Of a DNA stretch of 64,000 bases, positions 6,981 to 15,101 are shown in pieces. The DNA is from Acidipropionibacterium jensenii DSM 20535. Lineage in GTDB: Bacteria; Actinomycetota; Actinomycetes; Propionibacteriales; Propionibacteriaceae. The position numbers and the translations under genes are program-made. The stretch covers positions 1 through 64,000 of the forward strand of contig NZ_AUDD01000015.1 in NCBI RefSeq assembly GCF_000425285.1, written 5' to 3'. Each line of letters starts with the position of its first letter. Positions within the stretch are counted from its first letter, which is position 1. Below the pieces are notes generated by a model that searched no databases, was not told where the DNA came from, and saw only the letters and a list, made by a program, of their open reading frames with translations.

Positions 6981-9547
6981 TCCGGGTCCACGGCTATCTC
7001 GGCACCCTCACCGAGGCGATGAACCGCGACGTCGCCGACTCCGCCCTGGTGGTCGGCGGCCGCCGTCACCTCGACGCGCTCGGGGTGCCCGAGGACAAGC
7101 GACAGGTCCTGGGTCTCATCGGCCCGGCGATCGAGCGCATCCAGTCCCTCCCCACCGACTCCAAGGTGACGGTCGTCGCCTCGGGCGACCCGATGTTCTT
7201 CGGGGTGGTGCGCAGGATGCGCCAGGCCGGTCTGCGCCCCGAGGTCATCACCGCTCCGAGCTCCCTTCAGGCGGCCTTCGCCGCGATCGCCCTGCCCTGG
7301 GACGACGCCCAGCTGGTGTCCTCCCACACCGGCGGGATCGAGTCGGCCATCCGGGTCGCCAAGGTCCACCCCAAGGTCGGCGTCCTCACCGCTCCCCACA
7401 AGGGCCTTCCCGAGCTCGTCGCCGGACTGGCCGGCCTGGGCCGGTACTACGTGGTCGCCGAGCGGATCGGCGAGGAGAACCAGCGGATCCGGATCCTGGA
7501 CGAGGACGCCGCCCGCGCCGTGGTGGACGCCGAGGACCTCACCAGCCCCTATGTGGTGCTGGTGCTGGCCCATCACCCCGACGACCCGGCCGAGATCGGC
7601 GTCAGCCCCGAGCTCGTGGGCGACGTCAACACCCCCGGACCGCAGGATCCGACACCGGGTTCCGACACGAACCCGGACGGCTCCGACCGGACACCGATCA
7701 TCGGCCAGATCATCAACACCGATGCCGCGATCGCCCACGCCGAGGCGATCGACAAGGCCCTCGGGGTCACCACCAGGAAGTACCCCGGGCCGGCCACCGC
7801 CGGGCTGGTCGAGGCCTGGGGCCAGTGCGACCTCATCGTCTCCCATCTGGCCCTCGGCGCCACCACCCGCATCATCGCCCCGCTACTGGCCTCCAAGAAG
7901 ACCGATCCCGGGGTGGTCGTCGTCGACGAGGCCGGACGGTTCGCCATCCCGCTGGTCGGCGGCCACGTCGGGGGAGCCAACGGTCTGGCCCGCCAGATCT
8001 CCGAGGCCCTCGGCGGGACCGCCGTCGTCTCCACCGCCACCGACTCCCTGGGGGTGCCCGCCCTCGACCAGCTCGGCTGGTCCTACGAGGGGGACGTCGC
8101 CGGGGTCACCGGTGCGATCATCGCCGGACGGCCCGTCGCCGTGGTCCGTGAACACCGCTGGCCGCTGCCCCCGCTGCCGAGGAATGTCAGCGAGGACGCC
8201 GCCTCCCCGGTCGCGCAGATCATCGTCACCGACCGCACCGCGCAGTCCGCGCCGGCCGGGACCGATGGGCTGCCGACCGTCGTCCTGCACCCCCGCTCCC
8301 TGGTGGTCGGGATGGGCTGCAACTCGGGCACCGATGTGGAGGCCCTGCGGGCCCTGTTCGACAAGACCCTGGCCGATGCCGGACTGGCCGTCGGATCGGT
8401 GAGCGCTCTGCTCAGCCACGAGGTGAAGGCCGGCGAGCTGGGACTGATCAAACTCGCCCATCAGCTGGGGGTCGAGTACCGCACCTACCCGGCCGATGTG
8501 CTGGCCGCCCAGGACGCCCCCAACCCGTCCCAGGTGGTCGCCCGGGAGGTCGGCACCGGAAGCGTCAGCGAGGCCTCGGTGCTCGCCGCGAAAGCCGAGC
8601 TCATCGTCCCCAAGCACAAGACCTCCGAGGCCACCTGCGCGGTCGGGCGGATCCCGGCCCGCGGCCACCTGGCCGTCGTCGGCCTGGGGCCGGGCTCCCG
8701 CGACCTGCTCGCCCCGCGTGCCATGAAGGCCATCCAGGACGCCACCTTCGTCGCCGGCTACGCCCCCTACGTCCGCCAGATCCGCGACCTGGTGCGGCCC
8801 GGGGTGGAGATCCTGGCCACCAAGATGGGCACCGAGGAGGAGCGCACCGAGGCCGCCATCGAGGCCGCCCGGGCGGGCAACAACGTCGCCTTCGTGTGCG
8901 GCGGGGACCCGGCGATCTACGCGATGGCCTCACCCACCCTGGAGATGGGCACCGACGGCATCGATGTGGAGATCGTCCCCGGCATCACCGCCGAGCTCGC
9001 CATCTCGGCGATCCTGGGCGCCCCGCTGGGCCATGATCACGCCACCATCAGCCTGTCGGACCTGCACACCGACTGGGATCTCATCCTCAAGAGGGTGCAC
9101 GCCGCCGCCGAGGGCGATCTGGTCACCACCTTCTACAACCCGCGTTCCCGGACCCGCACCCACCAGCTGCCCGACGCCCTGGCGATCATGGCCGAGCACC
9201 GGCCGCCGACCACCCCGGTGGCGATGATCTCCCACGCCGAACGACGTCAGCAGGAGGTCATCATGTCCACCCTGGCCGAGTTCAAACCGGAGTGGGTGGG
9301 GATGACGGCGATGGTGGTGGTGGGCTCCTCCACCACCAAGTACGTCACCTCCGGGGACGGCCGTCAGATGATGGTCACCCCGCGCGACTACCACTGGATG
9401 GACGGCGCCATCAGCGCCCACAGCCAGAAGAACTACTCTCACCGTGACCTGCCGAAGGCCGATGACGCCTCCTACTTCGGGCAGCGAAAGGCGCGCAAGG
9501 ACAGCGCCGATGAGGCCGGCAACGATGGCCGGACCCAGGAAGGATGA
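6977..9547 (+). CDS. cbiEGH: CbiE-CbiG-CbiH trifunctional corrin enzyme
   Basis: An 856-aa fusion of three cobalamin enzymes. Residues about 1-210 are a CbiE-type C5 methyltransferase (VVASGDPMFFGVVRRM). After a Pro/Asp-rich linker, about 238-555 are CbiG, which opens the delta-lactone of cobalt-precorrin-5A (PLVGGHVGGANGLARQI, VVGMGCNSGTD). About 560-815 are the CbiH/CobJ C17 methyltransferase (AVVGLGPGSRDLLAPRA, VPGITAELAISA). A charged tail follows. ATG 6977 overlaps the cbiF stop. CbiG is specific to the anaerobic route, so this shows the pathway type. I recall the same triple fusion being described for Propionibacterium freudenreichii. CbiT, the C15 methyltransferase/decarboxylase, is not in the window. 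Confidence 0.93.
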   Translation: MIRVHGYLGTLTEAMNRDVADSALVVGGRRHLDALGVPEDKRQVLGLIGPAIERIQSLPTDSKVTVVASGDPMFFGVVRRMRQAGLRPEVITAPSSLQAAFAAIALPWDDAQLVSSHTGGIESAIRVAKVHPKVGVLTAPHKGLPELVAGLAGLGRYYVVAERIGEENQRIRILDEDAARAVVDAEDLTSPYVVLVLAHHPDDPAEIGVSPELVGDVNTPGPQDPTPGSDTNPDGSDRTPIIGQIINTDAAIAHAEAIDKALGVTTRKYPGPATAGLVEAWGQCDLIVSHLALGATTRIIAPLLASKKTDPGVVVVDEAGRFAIPLVGGHVGGANGLARQISEALGGTAVVSTATDSLGVPALDQLGWSYEGDVAGVTGAIIAGRPVAVVREHRWPLPPLPRNVSEDAASPVAQIIVTDRTAQSAPAGTDGLPTVVLHPRSLVVGMGCNSGTDVEALRALFDKTLADAGLAVGSVSALLSHEVKAGELGLIKLAHQLGVEYRTYPADVLAAQDAPNPSQVVAREVGTGSVSEASVLAAKAELIVPKHKTSEATCAVGRIPARGHLAVVGLGPGSRDLLAPRAMKAIQDATFVAGYAPYVRQIRDLVRPGVEILATKMGTEEERTEAAIEAARAGNNVAFVCGGDPAIYAMASPTLEMGTDGIDVEIVPGITAELAISAILGAPLGHDHATISLSDLHTDWDLILKRVHAAAEGDLVTTFYNPRSRTRTHQLPDALAIMAEHRPPTTPVAMISHAERRQQEVIMSTLAEFKPEWVGMTAMVVVGSSTTKYVTSGDGRQMMVTPRDYHWMDGAISAHSQKNYSHRDLPKADDASYFGQRKARKDSADEAGNDGRTQEG

Positions 9548-10917
9548 CCATGACCGATCGCACTCCCACATCAGCCTCCGCCAGCTTGGCGGGAGGCACA
9601 GCCACCGTGGCGGACCTCGGTTCGGGGGTCCCGCTGGTGATCGCCGCGCACGGCACCCGCGACACCCACGGCGTGGAGACCTGTCGCGCCCTGGTGCGCC
9701 GGGTCGCCGGCAAGCTCCCCGGGGTGCCGGTGGAGCTCGGCTTCGTCGAGCTCGCCGAGCCGCCCATCGCCGAGGCGGTCGCCGCCGCGATCACGGCCGG
9801 GCAGTCCGAGCGGGCCGAGGAGACGCCGTCGGTCGCGTCCCCGCAGACCGCTGAGGACGCCGACCCCGCCGCGGATCCGGGCGGGCCGGACGCCGTGGTG
9901 GTGCCCCTGATGATCAACACCGGGGGACACGTCCAGCAGGACATCCCCGAGGCGATCGAGGAGGGACGAGGCGACTCCCGGGTGGTCTACTCCCGCCCCC
10001 TGCAGCCCGATGCCCGGCTGCGCCAGGCCCTGGTGCGGCGACTGACCCAGGCCATGGAGCCGGCCTCCGGGGAGGCCTGGAAGCCCAGGGACACCGCCGC
10101 CGTGCTGGTGGGCCGTGGCGCCCTGGCCCCCGATGCGAATGCCGCGCACTACCAGCTCACCCGGCTGTTCTGGGAGGAGAGCGGGCTCAACCGCGTCCAG
10201 CCGGCCTTCATCCAGGTCACCCGTCCGGCCCTGCCCGAGGCCCTCACCCTGCTGGCCTGCCAGGGAGCCACCCAGATCGTGGTGGTCGGCAACTTCCTGT
10301 TCCCGGGCCTGCTGCACCGGTGGATGACCGAGCAGGTCGAGGCGTGGAACTCCGCCCGACCCGATGTGGAGGTGCGCATCGCCGAGGTGATCGGCGACTG
10401 CGATGAGCTCGCCGACGTGGTGGTGGACCGCTACCGCGAGCCGCTCGACGAGGTCGGCCTGGGGGAGGGTGCTCCGGTGTACATGTCGGGGCTGAGACTG
10501 CAGGGCAGGGATGTCCTGGTGGTCGGTGCCGGCCATGTCGCCGAGCGCCGCGTGGTGCGCCTGCTGGAGGCCGGTGCGCGGGTCCACGTGGTGGCCCCGA
10601 ACACCGGGATCCAGCTGGGCAGGCTGGCCCGCAAGGGTCTGGTGGATCTGCAGCGCCGGGCCTTCACCCCCTCGGACCTCAACGGCATGTGGTTCGTCCA
10701 GGCGCTCACCAACGACCCGGAGGTCAATGCCGCGATCGCGGCGGAGGCCGAGCGCCAGCGGATCTTCTGCGTGCGCGGGGATGCCGGGCGCAAGGGCTCG
10801 GCCTTCACCCCCGCCACCCAGGAGGCCGGCGGGATGACGGTCTCTGTGGTCGGCGACCGCACCCCGCGCAAGTCCGCCAAACTGCGCGACGAACTGCTGA
10901 GGGCTCTGCAGGGTTAG
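9544..10917 (+). CDS. CbiX cobaltochelatase fused to precorrin-2 dehydrogenase
   Basis: Combines two adjacent early steps: oxidation of precorrin-2 and insertion of cobalt. Residues about 30-310 hold two tandem CbiX-like halves. The first keeps His in AAHGTRDTHG and a second His in NTGGHVQQDIP. The second half has VGRG where the chelatase His would be, but keeps FLFPGLLHRWM. Residues about 315-457 are a CysG N-terminal/Met8 Rossmann domain (GRDVLVVGAGHVAERRVVRL). The first half contains a roughly 30-residue acidic Ser/Ala insertion near residues 85-115. ATG 9544 overlaps cbiEGH by 4 nt. This is the last gene of the operon. Confidence 0.88.
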   Translation: MTMTDRTPTSASASLAGGTATVADLGSGVPLVIAAHGTRDTHGVETCRALVRRVAGKLPGVPVELGFVELAEPPIAEAVAAAITAGQSERAEETPSVASPQTAEDADPAADPGGPDAVVVPLMINTGGHVQQDIPEAIEEGRGDSRVVYSRPLQPDARLRQALVRRLTQAMEPASGEAWKPRDTAAVLVGRGALAPDANAAHYQLTRLFWEESGLNRVQPAFIQVTRPALPEALTLLACQGATQIVVVGNFLFPGLLHRWMTEQVEAWNSARPDVEVRIAEVIGDCDELADVVVDRYREPLDEVGLGEGAPVYMSGLRLQGRDVLVVGAGHVAERRVVRLLEAGARVHVVAPNTGIQLGRLARKGLVDLQRRAFTPSDLNGMWFVQALTNDPEVNAAIAAEAERQRIFCVRGDAGRKGSAFTPATQEAGGMTVSVVGDRTPRKSAKLRDELLRALQG

Positions 10918-10963
10918 CCGGTCGCCGATCGGGTCGGTGCCGAAGTCACCGTAGGATCGAGCA

Positions 10964-11824
10964 GTGATCTCGTTTGACCTGCACAGCCTCGGATTCGACG
11001 CCCCCTCCCTCGACGAGCTGGTGGACAGCGCTCTGGCCGCCGGTGCGGCCGGCGTCCAGCACGTGGCGGGATTCGACATCCTGGCCGCCTACACCGATCC
11101 GTCCGGCGCCAGGCTCGGCCTCATCAAACCCTTCGACGGGGACCTGGACACGATGGCCAGCCTGGTCTGCCCGACGACCCATCCCGCCGAGGTGTTCCGC
11201 TACCGGGACACCCTGGCCCAGGTCGACGTCCTCGCCCCCGGACGCCCCGCCGGGCTGTCGCGCTCGGCCCTGGACGGTTCGGGGGTGCTCTCCGGGGACA
11301 CCATCCTCAGCGGCCGCGCCGACGCCGAACCCCAGCGGCTGGCGCGGTTCCTCGCCAACACCGATGATCCGCTGGAGTACCCGCTGTCGTCCGGTCCGGG
11401 GTCGGACCAGCCCAAGCGGATCGAGCACCTGAGGGTCGGCGCGGTGGCCACCGACTTCCCGAAGATCTACGACTCGGAGGAGGCCTACGGCCACTCCGAG
11501 GAGGGCTCGATGGGACAGGAGCTGGCCTTCTCGGCCGGAACCCTGATCTCCCCGTGGCTGCTGGAGATCAGCGCCGGACGCGCCACCCGGGACCAGGCCA
11601 GCGCGGCCACCCAGATGACGATGGTGTGCCAGAAGGTGCAGCGACGCACCAATGAGCTCACCGGGGTCGACTGGTTGCGGGTGATCGGCAAGACCTCGGT
11701 GCCGATGACGCTGGCTCTGCCGGCCGATCTTCCTCACACCCCCCACGAGGGATCGGTGATCTCGACGACGGTGACCCCGGTGGTCTCCTCGGGAACTTGG
11801 GAGGCCGGCAAGGTCTGGAACTGA
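10964..11824 (+). CDS. Conserved protein of unknown function
   Basis: I do not recognise this 286-aa protein. It is soluble by appearance, with no signal peptide or membrane segment, and has a DILAAYTDPSGARLGLI stretch near the N-terminus and a TTVTPVVSSGTWEAGKVWN end. GTG 10964 follows a TAGGAT box by 6 nt, so the gene probably has its own leaderless promoter, separate from the cobalamin operon that ends 46 nt upstream. Codon use looks like that of its neighbours. A 14-bp tandem repeat starts at its stop codon. A role tied to cobalamin cannot be claimed from position alone. Confidence 0.75.
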   Translation: MISFDLHSLGFDAPSLDELVDSALAAGAAGVQHVAGFDILAAYTDPSGARLGLIKPFDGDLDTMASLVCPTTHPAEVFRYRDTLAQVDVLAPGRPAGLSRSALDGSGVLSGDTILSGRADAEPQRLARFLANTDDPLEYPLSSGPGSDQPKRIEHLRVGAVATDFPKIYDSEEAYGHSEEGSMGQELAFSAGTLISPWLLEISAGRATRDQASAATQMTMVCQKVQRRTNELTGVDWLRVIGKTSVPMTLALPADLPHTPHEGSVISTTVTPVVSSGTWEAGKVWN

Positions 11825-11876
11825 GCCGGTGGAACTGAGCCGGTGGAACTGAGCCGGTGGAACTGAGCCGTCGGAA
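11821..11876. repeat. 14-bp tandem repeat, four units
   Basis: Four head-to-tail copies of CTGAGCCGGTGGAA; the fourth differs (CTGAGCCGTCGGAA). The first unit contains the TGA stop of the preceding gene, and every unit carries a TGA in changing frames because 14 is not a multiple of three. Copy number changes would leave the protein unaffected. It is a likely variable-number locus. Confidence 0.85.
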
Positions 11877-11945
11877 TCGGCACGTCGGAACCGTGACGCC
11901 GCCGCGGATCGGGGTCGGGCAGGGACCGGGCGATAGTCTGCCCGG

Positions 11946-12830
11946 GTGACCTCACCCGTCCAGCAGTCCACCCCGACCGGGCACTTCCTCGCACAGGCCG
12001 GCCCGACCCATCCCGGGCTGGTCGCCATCCTCGGGGCCTGTTTCATCGCGGTCGGTCAACTCTTCGTCCAGATCCCTGCCCAGCTGGTGGGCGTGGACAC
12101 CGCGTCATCGCGGGGGACCGTGCTGCTGCTGGCCTCCTTCGTCCCGGTCTGGGTGCTGCTGTGGGCCTGGCTGAGACTGGCCGAGCACCGCCCACTGCGC
12201 CGGATCGGGCTGGACGGCAGGAGGACCGATCTGCTCATCGGGCTCGGGATCGCATTCGCCATCCTCGCGGTCGACGCCGTGGTGATGGCCGCCTCGGGGC
12301 AGGTGAGGTTCCACTGGGGCGGTTCCGGGGTCACCGGGATCGCCGTGATCATCGCGATCCTGGTGCTCTTCGCCATCCAGGGATCGGCCGAGGAGGCCGT
12401 TCTACGAGGGTTCGTGATGCAGGGGGTCTGCGCCAGGTGGGGGGTCTGGGCGGGTCTGCTGATCCAGGCGGTGGTCTTCGCGGTCCTGCACGGCTCCAAT
12501 CCGGGGGCCGGTCCGGTGGCGCTGGGCAATGTGGCCGCTTTCGGCATCATGCTCGGCCTGCTGGTGCTGTGGCGGGGGAACCTGTGGGCGGCGATGGGCT
12601 TCCACGCGGTGTGGAACTGGGCCCAGGGAATGGTGCTGGGATACGACGTCTCGGGGTTGAGCTTCGGACACTCCGTGCTGTCCCAGACGACGTCGCCGAG
12701 CGCATCGGCGGTGGTCACCGGGGGTGCCTTCGGGGCGGAGGGCTCGGTCATCACGCTGGTGGCGCTGATCCTGGCCATCATCGCGCTGGGATGGGCGTGG
12801 CGCAGGTCCCCGGGCGCGTCCGGCCACTGA
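11946..12830 (+). CDS. CPBP-family intramembrane metalloprotease
   Basis: Membrane protein of the CAAX-protease/bacteriocin-processing (Abi) family with about eight hydrophobic segments. The catalytic motifs are present: EEAVLRG (Glu-Glu, Arg), then the HGSN His, and a final HAVWNW segment. Such proteins cleave within the membrane; substrates here are unknown. GTG 11946 follows a TAGTCT box (about 11934-11939) by 6 nt, suggesting a leaderless message. 294 aa is normal. There is no bacteriocin or immunity gene beside it. Confidence 0.85.
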   Translation: MTSPVQQSTPTGHFLAQAGPTHPGLVAILGACFIAVGQLFVQIPAQLVGVDTASSRGTVLLLASFVPVWVLLWAWLRLAEHRPLRRIGLDGRRTDLLIGLGIAFAILAVDAVVMAASGQVRFHWGGSGVTGIAVIIAILVLFAIQGSAEEAVLRGFVMQGVCARWGVWAGLLIQAVVFAVLHGSNPGAGPVALGNVAAFGIMLGLLVLWRGNLWAAMGFHAVWNWAQGMVLGYDVSGLSFGHSVLSQTTSPSASAVVTGGAFGAEGSVITLVALILAIIALGWAWRRSPGASGH

Positions 12831-12844
12831 GCCGCGCACATGAC

Positions 12845-12874
12845 TGTACAGACCACGGGAACCTGTCCTACGCT
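12845..12874 (+). promoter_or_regulatory. Promoter of the IolE-like gene
   Basis: TGTACA at 12845-12850 and TACGCT at 12869-12874 are separated by 18 bp and lie directly upstream of a perfect palindrome. Reasonable but imperfect matches to -35 and -10 boxes. Confidence 0.5.
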
Positions 12875-12875
12875 C

Positions 12876-12891
12876 GTTGGAGCGCTCCAAC
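12876..12891. promoter_or_regulatory. LacI-type operator palindrome
   Basis: GTTGGAGCGCTCCAAC is a perfect 16-bp palindrome with a central CG, the standard form of LacI/GalR-family operators. It begins two bases after the -10 box, where a bound repressor would block initiation. The nearest LacI-family gene starts at 13991, so control by that protein is likely. Confidence 0.7.
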
Positions 12892-12923
12892 GGCGGAGCT
12901 CTCAACGATGAGGAGAAGCGGGA

Positions 12924-13856
12924 ATGGCCCCCAAGGCACGCAACACGAACGATCCGAAGTACTCGAAGCTCGCCATCGGCGTCTGTCCCGATCAGTGGGG
13001 AGTCTGGTTCCCGGACGACCCCAAGCAGATCGCCCCGCGCCAGGCCATGCAGGAGATGGCGGAGGCCGGATTCGAGATTCTGGAGACGGGCCCCTACGGG
13101 TACTTCCCGACCGACCCCAAGGAACTCACGAGATGGACCGATGAGTTCGGCCTCAAGGTGGTCGCCGGCACCGGCTGGGGAGTCCTGCACAAGGCCGAGG
13201 CCTGGCCTACCACCGTGGAGACCTTCCGCAAGATCGCCGAGACCCACGCGGCCGTCGGCGCCGAGTACATCGTGCACCTGCCCCCGCTCTACCGCGACGA
13301 CAAGACCTGGGAGTGGACTGACGACCGGGTGCTCTCCGACGACGCCTGGAAGCTGTTCATCGAGAACGCCAACAAGCTCGGCCAGATGCTGCTCGACGAG
13401 TACGGCCTCAAGATGGTGCTGCATCCGCACGGCGACTCCCACATCGAGACCCCCGAGGAGATCGCCCGGATCTTCGACGCCACCGATCCCACCTACGTGA
13501 ACCTGTGCCTGGACACCGGCCACGTCGTCTACGGCGGAGGAGACCCGATCGAGCTCATCAAGCAGTACCCCGAGCGGATCACCTATGTGCACATCAAGGC
13601 CTTCGACCCCGAGATCACCCGCGAGGCCCACGAGAAGGACTGGCCCTTCGGCGAGGCCGTCGCCAAGGGGGCCTCGGTCCGCCCGCCGGCCGGTGAGCCC
13701 GACATGAAGAAGCTGGTCAACGCGCTGTCCGAGCTGGACAAGGACATCTACGTGGTCTGCGAGCAGGACCTGTACCCCTGCGATCCGGGTCTGCCCAAGC
13801 CCAACGCCATCGCCACCCGCGAGTACCTGGCGGAGTGCGGCCTGGGACTCAAGTGA
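12924..13856 (+). CDS. IolE-like sugar isomerase/dehydratase (TIM barrel)
   Basis: 310-aa protein of the xylose-isomerase-like TIM-barrel superfamily, closest in appearance to inosose dehydratase IolE: LAIGVCPDQWGVWFPDD at the start, VLHPHGDSHIETPEEI, LCLDTGHVVYGGGDP, YVHIKAFD and a final EQDLYP Glu. The His, Asp and Glu of these motifs are the usual divalent-metal ligands. ATG 12924 has GAGGAGAAGCGGG upstream. The gene has its own promoter and palindromic operator and is followed by a LacI regulator. It may supply the IolE step missing from the inositol block at 36-46 kb, or act on another sugar acid; the substrate is not provable here. Confidence 0.82.
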   Translation: MAPKARNTNDPKYSKLAIGVCPDQWGVWFPDDPKQIAPRQAMQEMAEAGFEILETGPYGYFPTDPKELTRWTDEFGLKVVAGTGWGVLHKAEAWPTTVETFRKIAETHAAVGAEYIVHLPPLYRDDKTWEWTDDRVLSDDAWKLFIENANKLGQMLLDEYGLKMVLHPHGDSHIETPEEIARIFDATDPTYVNLCLDTGHVVYGGGDPIELIKQYPERITYVHIKAFDPEITREAHEKDWPFGEAVAKGASVRPPAGEPDMKKLVNALSELDKDIYVVCEQDLYPCDPGLPKPNAIATREYLAECGLGLK

Positions 13857-13990
13857 GTCCGACCGTTCACATCTGAGGACTCCAGAGAGGTCCGTCCCGG
13901 CACCTGTAGGAGCAGACTGTCGTGACGGAGCGGGACGGTTGTCGGAGCGTGGACGGTGGGTGAGGCGGGACGCCGAGCGGAGGGGGAGTG

Positions 13991-15004
13991 ATGAACGGAA
14001 GACAACCGACCCAGGTCGAGGTGGCCAGGATGGCCGGGGTGTCCCGCCAGACGGTCTCCCTGGTGTCCCGCAACGACCCGAGGGTCTCGCCCGCCAGCCG
14101 GGCCGCCGTGGAGGCGGCCATGAAGACCCTCGGGTACCGCCCCAATGTCGCCGCGCGGGCGCTGGCGGCCCGGCGGACCGGGTTCATCGGCATCGCGATC
14201 TCCGGGCTGGTCAACCCCTTCAACGGCGAACTGCTCGAGATGATCAGGCGGCACTGCGAGGCCGAGGGACTCCTCCCGTTCATCGTCCCGGTCGACCAGG
14301 ATCCAGCCGACGAGAGGCTGGTCATCGACCGCTTCCTGCAGATGAACGTGGACGCACTGATCCTCGTCTCCCCGCAGTTGGGCGGTGAGGAGCTGGAGCG
14401 GGTCGGCCGACGGGTGCCGACCGTCGTGGTGACCCGCAACGCCGGCCCCGGCAGCGTCGACCTGGTGCACACCGATGACGCCCTGGGGGCCCGCCTGGTG
14501 ACCGAGCGTCTGCTGGAGGAGGGCTATCGCCCGCTCATCTGTCTCGGGGTGGAGGGGCCGGTCTCCGGCGACTCCGCCGGGGACCGGGTGCGCGGCTACC
14601 GTCAGGTCTGCGAGGGGGCCGGTATCGAGCCCCGGGTCGAGATGGTCCGGCTCGACGATCTGGGCCCGGTGATCGCGCGCATCGTCAAGCAGTACGGGCG
14701 CGGCTTCGGTCTGTGCTGCCACAACGACCTGATCGCCCTGGCCGCGGTCGGGCAGCTGGCCGCTCAGCACCTGAGGCCCGGCCGGGACGTCGGCGTCACG
14801 GGTTTCGACAACACGGTGGTCTCCGGCCTTCCCGGGGTGTCGTTGACCACGGTCGACCCGAGCACCTCGACGATGGCCGGCCGGGTCGTCGCGCTGGTGG
14901 TCGAGAGACTCGCCGGACGCACCGATCCGGTCGACGTCGTGCTGCCCCCGCAGCTGGTGGTGAGGACCTCGACCTGCGGGCGAGGAGACGGGACGAACCC
15001 CTGA
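13991..15004 (+). CDS. LacI-family transcriptional regulator
   Basis: DNA-binding repressor with an N-terminal LacI helix-turn-helix (VEVARMAGVSRQTVSLVSRN, about residues 9-28) and hinge (GYRPNVAARALAARR), then a periplasmic-binding-protein-like sensor domain (TGFIGIAISGLVNPFNGELL). 337 aa is normal. ATG 13991 is preferred over GTG 13988 because of spacing to GGAGGGGG. It lies in the same direction behind the IolE-like gene with a 134-bp gap and probably controls the palindrome at 12876. The effector sugar is unknown. Confidence 0.9.
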   Translation: MNGRQPTQVEVARMAGVSRQTVSLVSRNDPRVSPASRAAVEAAMKTLGYRPNVAARALAARRTGFIGIAISGLVNPFNGELLEMIRRHCEAEGLLPFIVPVDQDPADERLVIDRFLQMNVDALILVSPQLGGEELERVGRRVPTVVVTRNAGPGSVDLVHTDDALGARLVTERLLEEGYRPLICLGVEGPVSGDSAGDRVRGYRQVCEGAGIEPRVEMVRLDDLGPVIARIVKQYGRGFGLCCHNDLIALAAVGQLAAQHLRPGRDVGVTGFDNTVVSGLPGVSLTTVDPSTSTMAGRVVALVVERLAGRTDPVDVVLPPQLVVRTSTCGRGDGTNP

Positions 15005-15101
15005 GGCAGGCCGTCACCCCGTTTCGACATGGTGCGACTGGGGGTCCGGTGATCCTGTCCCCTGTTCCGGGGATTGCTGATGGGTTCGGCGCGGTGGTGT
15101 C

